The notes: generated by a model from the sequence alone, not told the origin. A DNA stretch of 64,000 nucleotides from Doryteuthis pealeii (GCA_023376005.1 CM042141.1:98339983-98403982), one strand, 5' to 3'. Shown: positions 1-10,530, counted from the stretch's first letter. Translations and numbers: made by a program.

Positions 1-418
1 CCACACCCCTCCGATCAATCGGCTGGTCACGTCAAGCCCTAGCACCTATATGATTGTCCCGACCCTATTATCTTTATGGCAAGCCCCAACCCTTTTTATC
101 ATATGAGTGCTAGAAGTCGGTGACTGAGGGTCTTCCTGTCATGGGAATGACGTTAAACTCTCTCTGATGGTGAGGTTCCAATTTTGGAGGTTTGGGGAAT
201 GTGGAGCACCCCTTCATCACCATTGCTTCCAGGTCCACTTTGACCCAGAGTGGTAGTACCTGTTAGGGTCACATCTATGGGTTAAATAGAAAAACATGAG
301 TATATAAAAATTGAGTATCCATTAAGAATGAATTTATTTCAAAACTTTACCGGTATTAAATGACCCACTGAGGTTGATATGCCGTAAAATAAACCAAACA
401 AAACCAAATTATAGTTAG
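1..418 (+). mobile_element. R1 retroposon copy, left-truncated by the window edge
   Basis: This is the 3' part of a dispersed repeat of about 560 bp (R1) that recurs, whole or in part, near 3065, 3565, 28185, 46495, 62605 and 63655. It runs from the conserved central block to an A-rich tail of ACAAA-like units at about 395-418. Its strand is set by that tail. The copy at 62605 has an 11-bp target duplication, so the family moves by retroposition. No coding frame is conserved. I see no clear tRNA-type promoter boxes, so I leave it as an unclassified retroposon. Confidence 0.75.
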
Positions 419-445
419 CATTTTTATTTTTGATGGAACAAACCC

Positions 446-487
446 AGTTGGTTGGTTGGTTGGTTGGTTGGTTGGTTGGTTGGTTGG
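446..487. repeat. (TTGG)n microsatellite
   Basis: About ten TTGG/GGTT units follow the start of an R1-like piece. The matching position in the right arm (about 3520-3531) has only three units, so the array changed length after the arms duplicated. Confidence 0.9.
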
Positions 488-779
488 ATTTTGAAGACAC
501 GTCAACCCTTAGGGTATTTCAAGCCGAAGACGCTAGTTTTACTCATTCTTATTGGGTATTCAATTTTTTAAACTATTTTTTTAAATCTATTTTAACTCCT
601 TGTTTATCTATTTTAATATATAACAATAATATACAAAATTATATATATTCATAGTATATATTGTATAAATTAAATCATATAAATATTACAGAATAAAATA
701 CGAAAGATGAGAGAGTCATAAAGAAGAAAGACGAGAATTTTGTTAATAAAAACAGTTTATTAAATTTAGTACAGGACAT

Positions 780-2290
780 CTTGAAGGTTCAACACATGGT
801 TAAGAGTTTCAACTTTCAAATGATGTTTTCGAGTTTTCGAGCTGTGAATACCGTTTTACTCATTCCGAATGATTCTCTTCGTTCAAAATGTTGTTCATCT
901 CTTCAGTCAATAATGATTTAACTTTGTCTTTGACAACAGATCATACTGGCTCAATGGGATTCAACATTGGGCTATAAAGAGGAATCTTTAGTAACTTATG
1001 GCCTCAATAAATGACATGGGGCATTATCAATAACTAAAATTACTGGTTGCTCATAATGTTACATAAACATTAGATACCTAATGATTATGACAATAGTGTA
1101 GAAATCATATTAGTGCAGCTGATGGCCTTGAGGGTGAGTGACGGCGCTTGACCTCGATCTCACCTTGCGTTCTGGGGATAAACCGTGAGAAACGGAACCC
1201 CGATAGAAGCCCCTTCTCGTTTAAGGATACTAAGTAACTTAGTCAGTTAGAACTTAGAAGCCGAGCTAGCAAGATGTAAGGATCCGCGCGCATTGTCTGG
1301 TCTGGGGGTTTATGAATAAAGTAACATCAAAAGTAAATCGAAGTCTTGTGTTTATTACTAAAAACTAACAATGACACAAGGCTTCTGAGAAGAAGAAATC
1401 CCAACAGAAACCAGACCCGGAATCCTCAATAGAAGACCAGACGAGACCTTAGAAGATATACCAGACCAAGATAGAAGATAGACGATCAGAATAGCAAAGC
1501 CGGCCAGAAGAATAGACGACCAGAGTAAGAAGTAAGAAAGGTATATAACATATAGATATTTAGTGCCGGTAAAGAAGGGCTATGCAACAATAAACGGCGA
1601 ACCCCTTTTCTCAAACAATGCCTAATCCATTCTGTGACGTCATTTTTTGAGCCTCGTTTAATTTTATGATGTAAAAGATCCTGACTGCAATGCATTATAT
1701 TAAATGTATATTGAATAAGTAATATATGCAGGGTCAAAAGGCGCCAATATACATTTGATATAATGTATTTCCGTCAGGGCCTTCTACATCATAAAATTTA
1801 ATTTTTCCTTTTCTTGGTCTGCCTTCTCGTCTTGTGATGTGAAGGTTAAAATTGCTTTTGTCCATATAGAGTATTGTACTTTCTTGTATTTGGGCGGTCA
1901 ATAATCTGCTTGCAAATTGGGATTTTTAAAACTATTTTCCTCTGAGTTTTCTCGTTCTAGTTCGTAGCTGATATATTTTATGTGTATAAGAGAGTATCAA
2001 AGTACAACCTTTTTTTGGCCTCGGCGGAAACGGATAAAACCTTCCTTCAATTCTGACGAGACACATCGACAATTAAATTTCATCAACACAATAATCTTCA
2101 TCTCGAATTTCCTCTTCAGTAGTGTATGCTGTAGTTTTAGAGACCCCGAGAGATATCGATGAATCTCTCCACTGCCTATCTGAATCATATGCTGCCAATT
2201 TTTGACGTCAGCCTCCATCCTCGTAATATTTTGCCTAAGCAATGACATAGTGGTACGCGTAGCTGCGTACCACAACGGTTTAATCAAACG
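780..2290 (-). pseudogene. Tc1/IS630-like (DDE_3) transposase relic split by a solo LTR
   Basis: On the minus strand I can read a decayed cut-and-paste transposase in order. An HTH-like stretch lies about 2290-2120 (SLGVSKTTAY). The first catalytic motif is YMDKSNFN near 1850. A TEWIRHCLRKGVRR segment lies near 1645-1600, the second catalytic motif LVIDNAPCH at about 1035-1010, and the third motif YSPMLNPIE at about 975-950. A lysine-rich C-terminus follows to about 840. The D, D and E positions are all still visible. Stops and frameshifts occur throughout, and LTR-alpha (1057-1550) sits between the first and second motifs. The order and the NPIE ending fit the IS630/Tc1 superfamily. The element lies between the arms of the inverted duplication, but I did not find its own terminal repeats. 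Confidence 0.75.
1057..1550 (+). mobile_element. Solo LTR, family alpha, copy 1
   Basis: The copy starts TGTTACATAA and ends TATAACA. It matches the copies at 35450-35940 and 45672-46151 along its whole length of about 490 bp, including the central block CAATGACACA near the end. TG...CA ends and the 5-6-bp target duplication of copy 3 mark the family as an LTR. No internal retrotransposon region adjoins it, so it is a solo LTR. It interrupts the DDE transposase relic. I see no clean target duplication here. Confidence 0.75.
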
Positions 2291-2310
2291 TGTTTACTTA
2301 ATTATTCAAA

Positions 2311-2860
2311 CTAGCAAAAAGACAACACCCTCCGAGCGGTGTAAAAATTAACTTTTCAAAGATATTTCCTTAGGGGGTGAAAGTTTAAAATTCAATGTTA
2401 GAGAGTTTGTACCATAAATAAGTAAAATCATCAAATTCATTAAAGGAGTAAATTAAATATAAAACAATTTCGAATGGAAACTTAGTTCTGATAACTTTAA
2501 ATATATATCAAAATAAAACAAAATATATATGAATAAATAATACCAGGCATGTATTCATTAAAAGTTGTTTTAAAAAACAATAAGGACCGTCTAAGGTTGC
2601 GTGCTCCAACTTTGAGTGTATACAATACAAAGTTGTTCTTTATTCTTTATTCTTTATTCTATGTATTGAAAATTTTGGGTAATGTGAAGTAAGCAGTGAC
2701 GTAGTTTTGGTTACAGACAAACAGAGGCCGAATATTCATTATTAATAGATATTAATTGTTCTTTATTCTATGTATTGACGATTTTGAGTTTTGTGACGTA
2801 AGCAGTGACGTAGTTTCGGTTACAGACAAATATAGACCGAATCTCCATTATTAATAGAGA
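2311..2860 (-). mobile_element. Helitron A, non-autonomous, copy 1
   Basis: Read on the minus strand the element begins TCTCTATTAATAATGG and ends in CTAG. The end follows a short hairpin (ACACC / GGTGT) by about a dozen bases. It sits exactly between A and T, as Helitrons do. The 5' region of about 113 bp, with the phrase GGTTACAGACA, is duplicated in tandem (about 2648-2755 and 2761-2868 on the plus strand). No Rep/helicase sequence is present. The second copy is at 33656-34296. Confidence 0.8.
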
Positions 2861-2898
2861 TATTCAATTCAAAGTAGTATTTGATAAAATAAAAAACT

Positions 2899-3005
2899 GC
2901 TTGTTCCAAATTGAACTTGTTTATTCCATTATGATTTTTTATTTCCAAATTGAATTTTCTTAGTTTCAAATTGAATTTGATTATTCCCAAATTGAACTTG
3001 AAAAG
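2899..3005. repeat. Degenerate tandem repeat with CCAAATTGAA core
   Basis: Four diverged units of roughly 25-28 bp share the core CAAATTGAA followed by TTG or TTT, separated by AT-rich filler. No coding or structural role is apparent. Confidence 0.6.
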
Positions 3006-3064
3006 GTTTCTTTATTTTGGCAGTAGATTCAAATAGTTTGAATCTGGATTTCTAATTCTTTATC

Positions 3065-3296
3065 CTTTTTGGTTTGGTTTATTTATGGCATATCAACCTC
3101 GGTGGGTCATTTAATGCCGACCAGATTTTGAAACAAATTCATTCTTAATAGATACTCAATTTTTATTAAAAAAAACATATTAAAATATTTAACCATAGAT
3201 GGGACCCTAACAGGTATTACTACTCCGGATCAGAGTGGACCTGAGAGCAATGGTGATAAAGGGGTGCACCAGAACTGGAACCTCACTATCAGATAT
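3065..3296 (-). mobile_element. R1 retroposon fragment (3' half)
   Basis: The tail side is at 3065 (GTTTGGTTTATTTATGG), followed by the conserved blocks up to CCTCACTATCAGAT. It stops exactly where the right arm of the inverted duplication begins, so this R1 was cut by the rearrangement. Confidence 0.7.
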
Positions 3297-3975
3297 ATCT
3301 TTCGTATTTTATTCTGTAATATTTATATGATTTAATTTATACAATATATACTATGAATATATATAATTTTGTATATTATTGTTATATATTAAAATAGATA
3401 AACAAGGAGTTAAAATAGATTTAAAAAATAGTTTAAAAAATTGAATACCCAACAAGAATGAGTAAAACTAGCGTCTTCGGCTTGAAATACCCTAAGGGTT
3501 GATGTGTCTTCAAAATCCAACCAACCAACCGGGTTTGTTCCATCAAAAATAAAAATGCTAACTACAATTTGGTTTTGTTTGGTTTATTTTACGGCATATC
3601 AACCTCAGTGGGTTATTTAATACCGGGAAAGTTTTGAAATAAATTCATTCTTAATGGATACTCAATTTTTATATAATCATGTTTTTCTATTTAACCCATA
3701 GATGTGACCCTAACAGGTACTACCACTCTGGGTCATAGTGGACCTGGAAGCAATGGTGATGAAGGGGTGCTCACATTCCCCAAACCTCCAAAATTGGAAC
3801 CTCACAATCAGAGAGAGTTTAACGTCATTCCCAAGACATAAATACCCTCAACCACCGCTTCTAGCACCCATATGATAAAAGGGCTGGGGCTTGCCATAAG
3901 GGCAATAGGGTTGGGACAATCATATCGGTGCTAGGGCTTAACGTTACTAGCCAATTGATTGGAGGGGACCTTTCC
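3297..3975. repeat. Right arm of long inverted duplication
   Basis: This is the reverse complement of 1-708, from ATCTTTCG at 3297 to GGAGGGG near 3966. It contains the AT-rich block, a short CCAA run, the R1/R1-like junction and most of the R1 copy that continues to about 4165. Identity is high but not perfect, with small indels. Confidence 0.85.
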
Positions 3976-4165
3976 GACCGCCCGTCTAGCCTAAGTAAGG
4001 ACCAAAGTGGAGTGTTGCATGTCATGGACTGCTCAGCCATCAGGATACCGTCCTTAAGCATCACGGGTCACCACCCACGGCCAACAGGTGGCCTCATTGA
4101 GGGGGTCTTACTCCTCTGCACAGGTGCAGTCGGTGTATTCTAAAGCCCCAACCGACAGGACTGTA
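3565..4165 (-). mobile_element. R1 retroposon, near full length
   Basis: This near-complete R1 copy lies on the minus strand, with its tail at 3565 and its 5' head at about 4165 (CAACCGACAGG on plus). Small open frames here are not conserved between copies and are not genes. Its outer part forms the end of the inverted-duplication arm. Confidence 0.75.
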
Positions 4166-4169
4166 TCCT

Positions 4170-4546
4170 TCTTGGAAAATATCTTAATAGACATCACGTG
4201 GTTTATCTTTCGTTGTTACTTTATCAATTTGTAGCCTCCTTTTCATTTGTATCGTATTTTGTCGAAGTCAGGAGTCATAAAAATATCGTCAAATTTTTAA
4301 AAGCCGGAATGTTTTTTTTTAAATTTGATGATATGCTACGAAAATTCCCAGTTCATTTCAAAGTCCGTAATAGTCAGTGTATTATAGTAATGTGTATTTT
4401 TTAAATATAAGATGAACTGTATTGATTTGATATTTAATGGATAATAAATATCTCATATAAAAGTCTTTGTCATTTTTTCAGTCGAATTTAAGAACATGCG
4501 ACCTGGAAATAGACAGACAACAAACATATTCATTATACCACTATTC
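4170..4546. other. Unassigned AT-rich DNA
   Basis: No repeat or gene is recognised. A 68-codon open frame on the plus strand at 4198-4404 has no recognisable motif and is probably chance. Confidence 0.4.
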
Positions 4547-5070
4547 GGTGATTTTCGGATCTTATCATCCCGGCCTCCTGTTCTAAAATACGCTAGGCGG
4601 CTCATGCTGAAGAAGTGAACCGTGGTAGTTATGAACCGTTTAGCGGTTTGAATGCGTTTTTATCGACAAGTTAATGCGATATGAAAACGATATTTTACAC
4701 ACACACCCCAAGTTTTTTTTATCGATAAGTAATTGTAAATATCTTAACTACCTCTTGTAAAAAATTTTTTTCGGTATTTTCATTTTATTTTTATTCAAAA
4801 CAACTGTCACGTCTTTTTAAATAAATGTGACCGAGTTTCGAAAATAAAAACAATCAATACATTTACAAACAAATACTAATAAAAATAAAACAGAATATTT
4901 AGATATGTTTTTTTATTTTCGAATGCTGTAAAATATCGCTTTCATATCGCATTAACTTGTCGATAAAAACGCCTTCAAACCGCTCATAACTAGCACGGTT
5001 CACTTTTTCAGCAGGCGCTGCCTAGCATATTTTAGGGCAGGAGGCCGGGACGACAACATCCGAAAATCTC
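4547..5070. mobile_element. MULE-like MITE with long terminal inverted repeats
   Basis: Arms of about 150 bp (4550-4700 and 4915-5065) are inverted copies. They share GATTTTCGGAT at the tips, CCCGGCCTCCTG, a GTGAACCGTG block and a GTTAATGCGATATGAAA block. The element is flanked on both sides by the 9-bp direct repeat CCACTATTC (4538-4546 and 5071-5079). A 9-bp target duplication with long TIRs is the Mutator-like pattern. The AT-rich centre codes for nothing. Confidence 0.8.
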
Positions 5071-5327
5071 CCACTATTCTACTGTTTGACTATATGGTGA
5101 AATTTACTTGGAAATACTAAGTTAAGTTTTTACTTACTTTTGTATTTGTAATTATTTGATTTAGTTATATTTATTTTTAACATAGTTCTGATGTGTTAAC
5201 AGAATGAAACATAAATTTATGATTTTCTTTAAATTTCATTACATTTTGTTGCATAATTGGCGGGGGGGGGTAATGAGTGTAACCTGATATGTAAATTAGC
5301 ACGGAAAATTTTTCAGCAAGGATTACG

Positions 5328-5797
5328 TGTTAGATGGGAATGGAAAAGTTTAATGATGATTCATCAATGCCACATAGCATGTTTTGATTGGACGAGTGAT
5401 GTGACGTGGTGAAGTGGCAGAGAGGAGGAGTGAGAGGGGAGATATTGAATTGAGCCAGCCAATCAACACGCTTGAATACGTGGTTAGTTAACTATTTAAT
5501 CACCGATCCTGAAAGCCGTTTACTTGCTCGTATTCGACGCGGATGAAAAGATCAGCAATCAAGCGCTCCGCTGAACACAAGGATTCTTCACTAAGGAACA
5601 CAAGGTTCTACCTAACTCTAAGGAACACAAGGATCTACTCAACACTAAGGACACAAGGATTCTACTCAACACTAGAACAAGGATTCTACTCAACACTAAG
5701 GAACACAAGGATTCTACTCAACACTTAGGAACACAAGGGATCTTCACTGTAAAGTGCTCTCACCTACAACCGAAAAATGGCCACAAATATCGTAACA
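5328..5797 (+). mobile_element. LTR, family beta, copy with minisatellite
   Basis: From about 5455 it matches the LTR at 23513-23827: CAATCAACACGCT, the TTTAATC block, TGTAAAGTGCTCTCAC and the end CGTAACA. The internal 5570-5760 stretch is expanded as a minisatellite. The 5' border TGTTAGATGG is a guess from the TG rule. No target duplication is visible and no internal region is attached. Confidence 0.55.
5570..5760. repeat. Minisatellite, unit about 28-31 bp
   Basis: About six units carry the core AACACAAGGATTCTACTCAAC, with indels. The second LTR-beta copy at 23513 has only traces of this unit, so the array grew inside this copy. Confidence 0.85.
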
Positions 5798-6470
5798 AAG
5801 CCTAATACATATCAGGAAAACATCAGAAAACTTGGAGAAAAAAAAAGCTACAAATACTTAGGAATATTAAAAGCGGATACCATCAAGCACGATGAAAGAA
5901 AAAGGAAGAATTAGTGGCCGAGAAGATCAAGAAAACTTCTTGAAACCAAACTCTAATCACCCAAAAATAATCAAATAAATTATTAATTTAAAAAAGAAAA
6001 ATCAAAAAGTAATAGATTTTAAATTTCAAAGCAACAACTGTTTTCTTAAAATTGTTTCGTTACGCTCTCCATTTGGGAATGGAGAGATGACGTGTCAACG
6101 TTTGTTATCTTGTGGCACTCATTTCTGAATAGAGTGATGATGTTTTGATAGCAGAAATAATAATTCTATACTTATCTCTCTGGACCAGTATTACATTTGG
6201 AGAGGCTGGAATCCTGCTTGCTGAGTCTATGCTGGAGTTGGCTGACAATTCCTTGATGTTTGGAATTTGGAAACCAGCTCGGGAGGCTGAAGGATATATT
6301 GCCTTGTGCCATTTAGAGTTTTTAGTAATAACACAAGGCCACTTCTTTTTACTATAAAAAGTCTATAAATTAAGTGGTTGGCCACAGCATACCTTATATG
6401 ACAAAATAATCCAACAGATTTTCAATTCTTTTTTACTTTTGGCACAATATCAACACCATTCATGTATGTA
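5798..6470. other. Unassigned DNA
   Basis: A-rich sequence followed by mixed sequence. A 70-codon plus-strand frame at 6145-6357 shows no motif I know. No repeat family of the window matches. Confidence 0.4.
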
Positions 6471-6765
6471 TTTACTAACCCCTCCACACGAGCAGCATGT
6501 GGCACATAGTCAATTTCTTAAGCTTAACAGATTTGAATTCAGAGTTTTCCTTCTTCTTCACCGGTTGCCTAACCAAGGTAAAAGAGCACAGCCCGCCCTA
6601 TTATTTAACCATAGCTGGAGAGAGAATATTTGGATTCAAACTTTCACAAGGGCATTACTGCTATATGAAATTAAAACAACCTCGTCAAGACTTGAACTCG
6701 TGTCACCGAGTCCATTTTCTTCGACGATAAACATTGCACTAAGCGCCTCTACATCGTCAAGTATG
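6471..6765 (-). mobile_element. SINE B copy
   Basis: This tRNA-derived SINE runs on the minus strand: tail (ATTTACTAACCCC on plus) at 6471 and a tRNA-like head near 6700-6765. It carries the family blocks GAATTCAGAG, TTAACCATAGCTGG and TTCAAACTTTC. Two overlapping open frames here are not conserved in other copies. Confidence 0.75.
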
Positions 6766-6771
6766 TTAGAT

Positions 6772-7338
6772 AAGGCATGTTAAACTGAGTAGCCCCCTAG
6801 GGCCGCATGGGTTACATATGTATGTCATGAGGGCCGCACGGATTACATGTTTGTCATGAGGGCCACACATGACAACAAAGTTTTTAAATCCTTCTTCTAC
6901 ATTAACAGAATAAAGTGATAATTGTTATTGTCAATTTATCTATTTTCAACCAAAAGCTATTGAATACATATCTAAAAAAACATTTTTTGTTTAAAAAAAA
7001 GATAAAAGAATATTACTGACCGAGTTCAAAGCGTCACTGTCATTTTCAGTTATAGCCATGTGTTGATTGAAGCAGGAGAATGAGAGGAAAACTCACACCC
7101 TTTCATTGACTGAATTAGCCTCCTCCTTCCGCAATCCAAAAGAAGGGGTGAAGACAATGCGTTGATGACACACTCTTTCTTAACAACACATTGTCGTAAT
7201 TAAAATAAACGACCGCTTTCGCCCATGAATTTTGTGGAAAAAACCTAGGATACTATAAAAGCGCCGTATGAGAGCACAGTCTGCGTGTGGGCCACACTGT
7301 GCTTGCTGAGGGCCACGGCCGCATGTTTGAGATGCCTG
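6772..7338. mobile_element. hAT-type non-autonomous element with 8-bp target duplication
   Basis: The ends are inverted copies: AAGGCATGTTAAAC at the left and, on the opposite strand of the right end, CAGGCATCTCAAAC. Both subterminal regions carry GGGCCGCATG-like blocks, tripled at 6797-6870. Identical 8-bp repeats TGTTAGAT flank the element at 6764-6771 and 7339-7346. Length 567 bp, no transposase. An 8-bp duplication and a CAG-start TIR are the hAT signature. Confidence 0.85.
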
Positions 7339-7346
7339 TGTTAGAT

Positions 7347-7724
7347 AGCTCCTTCTATCTTCTTCGGTCTGGGATTGACTCTCTTTATCTCCCATTTCCT
7401 TTTTTCTTCGGTGTTGAGTTTATTTAATGACCGCTTACTCCCACGTTGCGTTGAATGTTACGTTCGAACACGGAGACATTTTCTGTCGGGAGGAACAAAC
7501 TGTGAAAGATTCGTGTGAACACTTCTTTTATTCACTTAGCAAAGACTTCTTTTATATAACCCCACAAGAATTGACAAGCCAGAAAATCAACCAACCAACC
7601 AACTTGTCATGAGGGTTAAGTTATAACGATGACAATTTAAATCATATGCTAAGAAAATGCCAAGGAGGAATCTGATTGCCAAAATATCAAGGTAAACGAC
7701 CGCATATGCATGTTGAATAATAAA
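7347..7724. other. Unassigned DNA
   Basis: No gene or known repeat is seen. A 61-codon frame at 7427-7612 has no motif. A short (AACC)n run lies near 7588-7600. Confidence 0.4.
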
Positions 7725-8265
7725 TTAGCTGAAGCTATTATTTTGGGAATTGCGTAAAATTTGAAAAAGAGAAATATAAATATAAAAAGAGAAGATATTT
7801 GGTCAAATAGGTGTGAGTAACAGGTGATGACCCCGAGATTAAAAAAAAAATAGTTACACATCTTAAATAATAGATTGGCTGTACCTATTATTTGGAGAGT
7901 AGCGCAGAAGTTGAAAAAATAAATATAAATTGTACTCAAATGGGTGTGAGGGACATGTAATGACCCCGAGATAAAAAAAATAAAAAAAGTTACGCATGTT
8001 AAAAATAGATTAGTTGTATCTATTATTTGGAGAGTAGCGTAGAATTTGAAAAAAAAAAGAAATATGAATTGCACCCAGAAACATTTGGTCAAATAGGTGT
8101 GAGGGACAGGTGATGACCACGAGATAAAAAATAAAAGATTGGCTGTATCTATTATTTGAAGAGTAGCGCAGAATTTGAAAAAAGAGAACTATAAATTATA
8201 GACATTATATAAATTCAGAAACATTTGGTCAAATAGGTGTGATTGATAAGCATTGAACCCTTAGA
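7725..8265. repeat. Tandem repeat, four units of about 115-140 bp
   Basis: Each unit holds TATTATTTGGAGAGTAGCGC or a variant, an A-rich run, TTGGTCAAATAGGTGTGAG and GACAGGTGATGACC. Units begin near 7725, 7870, 8005 and 8130. The 147-codon minus-strand frame across it is a by-product of the repetition. Confidence 0.85.
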
Positions 8266-8349
8266 TCATTTTTGATAACCTGGCTGGAATTTGATGGTTT
8301 CAGGCATATGTATAATTTCCAAAGTTATTATCTCCATGGGAAATATAAA

Positions 8350-8425
8350 TAGCTTTATCCAGGATTTGAACTCTTATCACCGCGTCATTTCCTACGACAA
8401 TAACCATTGTAACCCGAGCGCCCCC
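8350..8425 (-). mobile_element. SINE B head fragment
   Basis: Only the tRNA-like head survives: CAGGATTTGAACTC (box B on the minus strand) and CATTTCCTACGACAATAACC. The rest of the SINE is absent. Confidence 0.55.
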
Positions 8426-8539
8426 TCCCTGCAGCGTGACAATCTTTTCCGAGATACAAATTTCGAGGACTCACAGCATTACACTATTTTTAACAATATT
8501 TTAATCAAAGTTTTTTTGGTTTTTTTTTGTTTTGCTACA

Positions 8540-8568
8540 GTTCTTGTTGTTGTTGTTGTTGTTGTTGT
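8540..8568. repeat. (GTT)n microsatellite
   Basis: Nine consecutive GTT units in T-rich flanks. Confidence 0.95.
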
Positions 8569-8865
8569 TCATTAATTTACATGTTGTCTTCAAAAACATT
8601 ATTATAATTTTTATATGACTGCATTTTCTCAAATTTGCTATAGATCGATTCATCTTAAAGGCTTTTATTTGAATACATTTAGATTTGGCGCGCTTTACTT
8701 TATTAATTATTTTTTTATTTTTTCTGATGTCAAATCTTGATAAACAAACTGATTCAAAACGTAAAATTTCTCGCTACATTAACAAGGAAACTTTTATCAT
8801 ATTCTTATCGAAAAAAATGCTAAGAGTGGTGTCTACAGTTGTATGATAAATTTGACAGCTCGACA

Positions 8866-8973
<108 letters not shown>

Positions 8974-8975
8974 AG

Positions 8976-9435
8976 ATTAAAAGCATTAACTGTGATGGAC
9001 ACCAAGATAAATTGATAGTGTCAATGTTATATATTTTTAAACATCAACCCTCCAACTATAAGCCACTCATAACGGCTCATCAACAACTGTGATCCTACCG
9101 GAAGCCGCTGCTAGCGGCTCTCGCACGTGTCACTTGTTTACACTGAAAAATAATCGCATGAAAACCTCTGCCATCTTTATTTGAACAGAATGAGTTCTGA
9201 GGTGAATAGATAGCGAACTTTGAAATATACCATCGTACAGGTAGAAATACCAAGAAAATTTGGTACAACCGTCGCGGAAATTTGGTAGGCAAAGAGTTAA
9301 TAATCATAGAAAAAAATAGGAAATTTTATAAAAAATAATTGGATAGAAAACTTATTTCTCGCTAAACACCACCAACAACATTAATACAAAACAAAAAGGA
9401 AACTTTAGTTTCAAAACGAGAAAGACTCCAGTTAT
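8976..9435. other. Unassigned DNA
   Basis: No repeat of the window matches. A 70-codon minus-strand frame at 9095-9307 is not obviously low-complexity, but I recognise no domain, so I do not call a gene. Confidence 0.4.
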
Positions 9436-9436
9436 C

Positions 9437-10015
9437 GACCTGTGTGGAGTACCCCTTCATTACCATTACTCCCGGGTCCACTCTGAATCTGATTAGGATC
9501 CCATCTATGGGTCAAATAGATATCTTTGAAAACTATTTGTGTTCGATATGAATACTTGATACTTGTAACTGTAAATTATTTATATTATGAACGTTTACTT
9601 CATTTACTTACGTTTACTTACTAAGGATTATTATTTGTTACTTGAAACCATTAGTGCTCACAAATTCCTATCATTAATTAAATAGAAATAATTACACGAG
9701 GACATATAATCGTTTCTATTTAATTGTAATACTTGAAATCATAAAATGTGTGCAAGTTATTGTGTGTCTGGTAGGAATACTTGATATCATATAACTATGT
9801 ACAAAAGATTCTTAAGAAAAACCTACTCAAAAAGTAAATAAAAATGTACAATAAACGTAATTCCATAACCTCTTGGTATAATGGTTGATAAATCTTGGTT
9901 GATATGCCATTAGAATCAACCAATAGTTAATAAGTCTGACCTGGAATGGTTGTACCTGAGTCAAAAGTTTGAAAATTATTTGTATTTGATAGGAATACTT
10001 GAAACCATATAACGG
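9437..10015 (+). repeat. R1-derived block plus diverged direct repeats
   Basis: 9437-9520 is an R1 fragment (TACCCCTTCATTACCATT to CTATGGGTCAAATAG). It is followed by three loose copies of a phrase like TTGAAAATTATTTGTATTTGATAGG plus AATACTTGA (near 9530, 9765, 9968). The same R1-plus-phrase join occurs at 57780-57930, so this is an R1 subfamily with its own 3' part. Confidence 0.6.
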
Positions 10016-10212
10016 CACAAATGGAAACAAATAGAAATAAACATTTTTGAGAAGACGAACTTAGCACTGTCTCGCTATATTTTTTGTTTTGTGGTTTGTT
10101 TAGGAAAAGGAAATTACCATTATGACATTAAGCCCTCACCTACCAGCCTAATGTGTATGACATAAATTATTTAAATAGGATGTGATTCAACATTGTACTT
10201 AATCGTTGCAGC

Positions 10213-10530
10213 ATGTGTCCTTTAAGTGATACGAGAAGAGAAAAAAGAAATAAAGAAAAGAAGACAGTTACCGTTCCAGCAGACCTGAAAGTGAAGAAAG
10301 ACGGAAAACTGAACAAATCCCTGGAACTTGCTAAAGAACTGAGGAACTATAGAACGGTAGAACCAATTGTAGTTGGAGCCTTTGGGACGGTTCCAAAATG
10401 CCTCGAAAATAAGCTGAGGGGACTGGTAATTACAGAAGAAAACTGAAACCCTCCAGACCACAGAACTATCAAGATCAGCTAAAATACTGAGCAAAGTCCT
10501 GGAGACCAGAGGAGACTTTCTCTCATCCAG
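10213..10530 (+). pseudogene. LINE 3' coding end (C-terminus of reverse-transcriptase polyprotein)
   Basis: The frame reads VTVPADLKVK, KELRNYRTVEPIVVGAFG and CLENKL. After a frameshift near 10440 it continues ETLQTTELSRSAKILSKVLE to a stop at 10528-10530. Close relatives lie on the minus strand at 35945-36330 and 36388-36585, which share the LEIRGRIET-type ending. This C-terminal segment is found behind the reverse transcriptase in many invertebrate non-LTR retrotransposons. No reverse-transcriptase core lies upstream, so the copy is 5'-truncated, as is usual for LINEs. The clade cannot be fixed from this piece. Confidence 0.75.

Larger units (their letters stand above)
1..708. repeat. Left arm of long inverted duplication
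   Basis: Read on the opposite strand this stretch matches 3297-3975 throughout: R1, its tail, the junction to a second R1-like piece with a (TTGG)n run, then AT-rich sequence ending at CGAAAGAT. The (TTGG)n run is about ten units here and about three in the other arm. The same composite junction occurs in both arms, so they come from one duplication and not from two chance repeat insertions. The arm probably continues left of the window. Confidence 0.85.

Noticed and set aside
3861..4143. Short frames inside R1 copies (also at 28559, 62840)
   Set aside because: Frames are not kept between copies and have no domain; R1 is a non-coding retroposon.
9095..9307. 70-codon minus-strand frame, not low complexity
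   Set aside because: No recognisable domain, no neighbouring exon-like sequence and no splice context; kept as unassigned.
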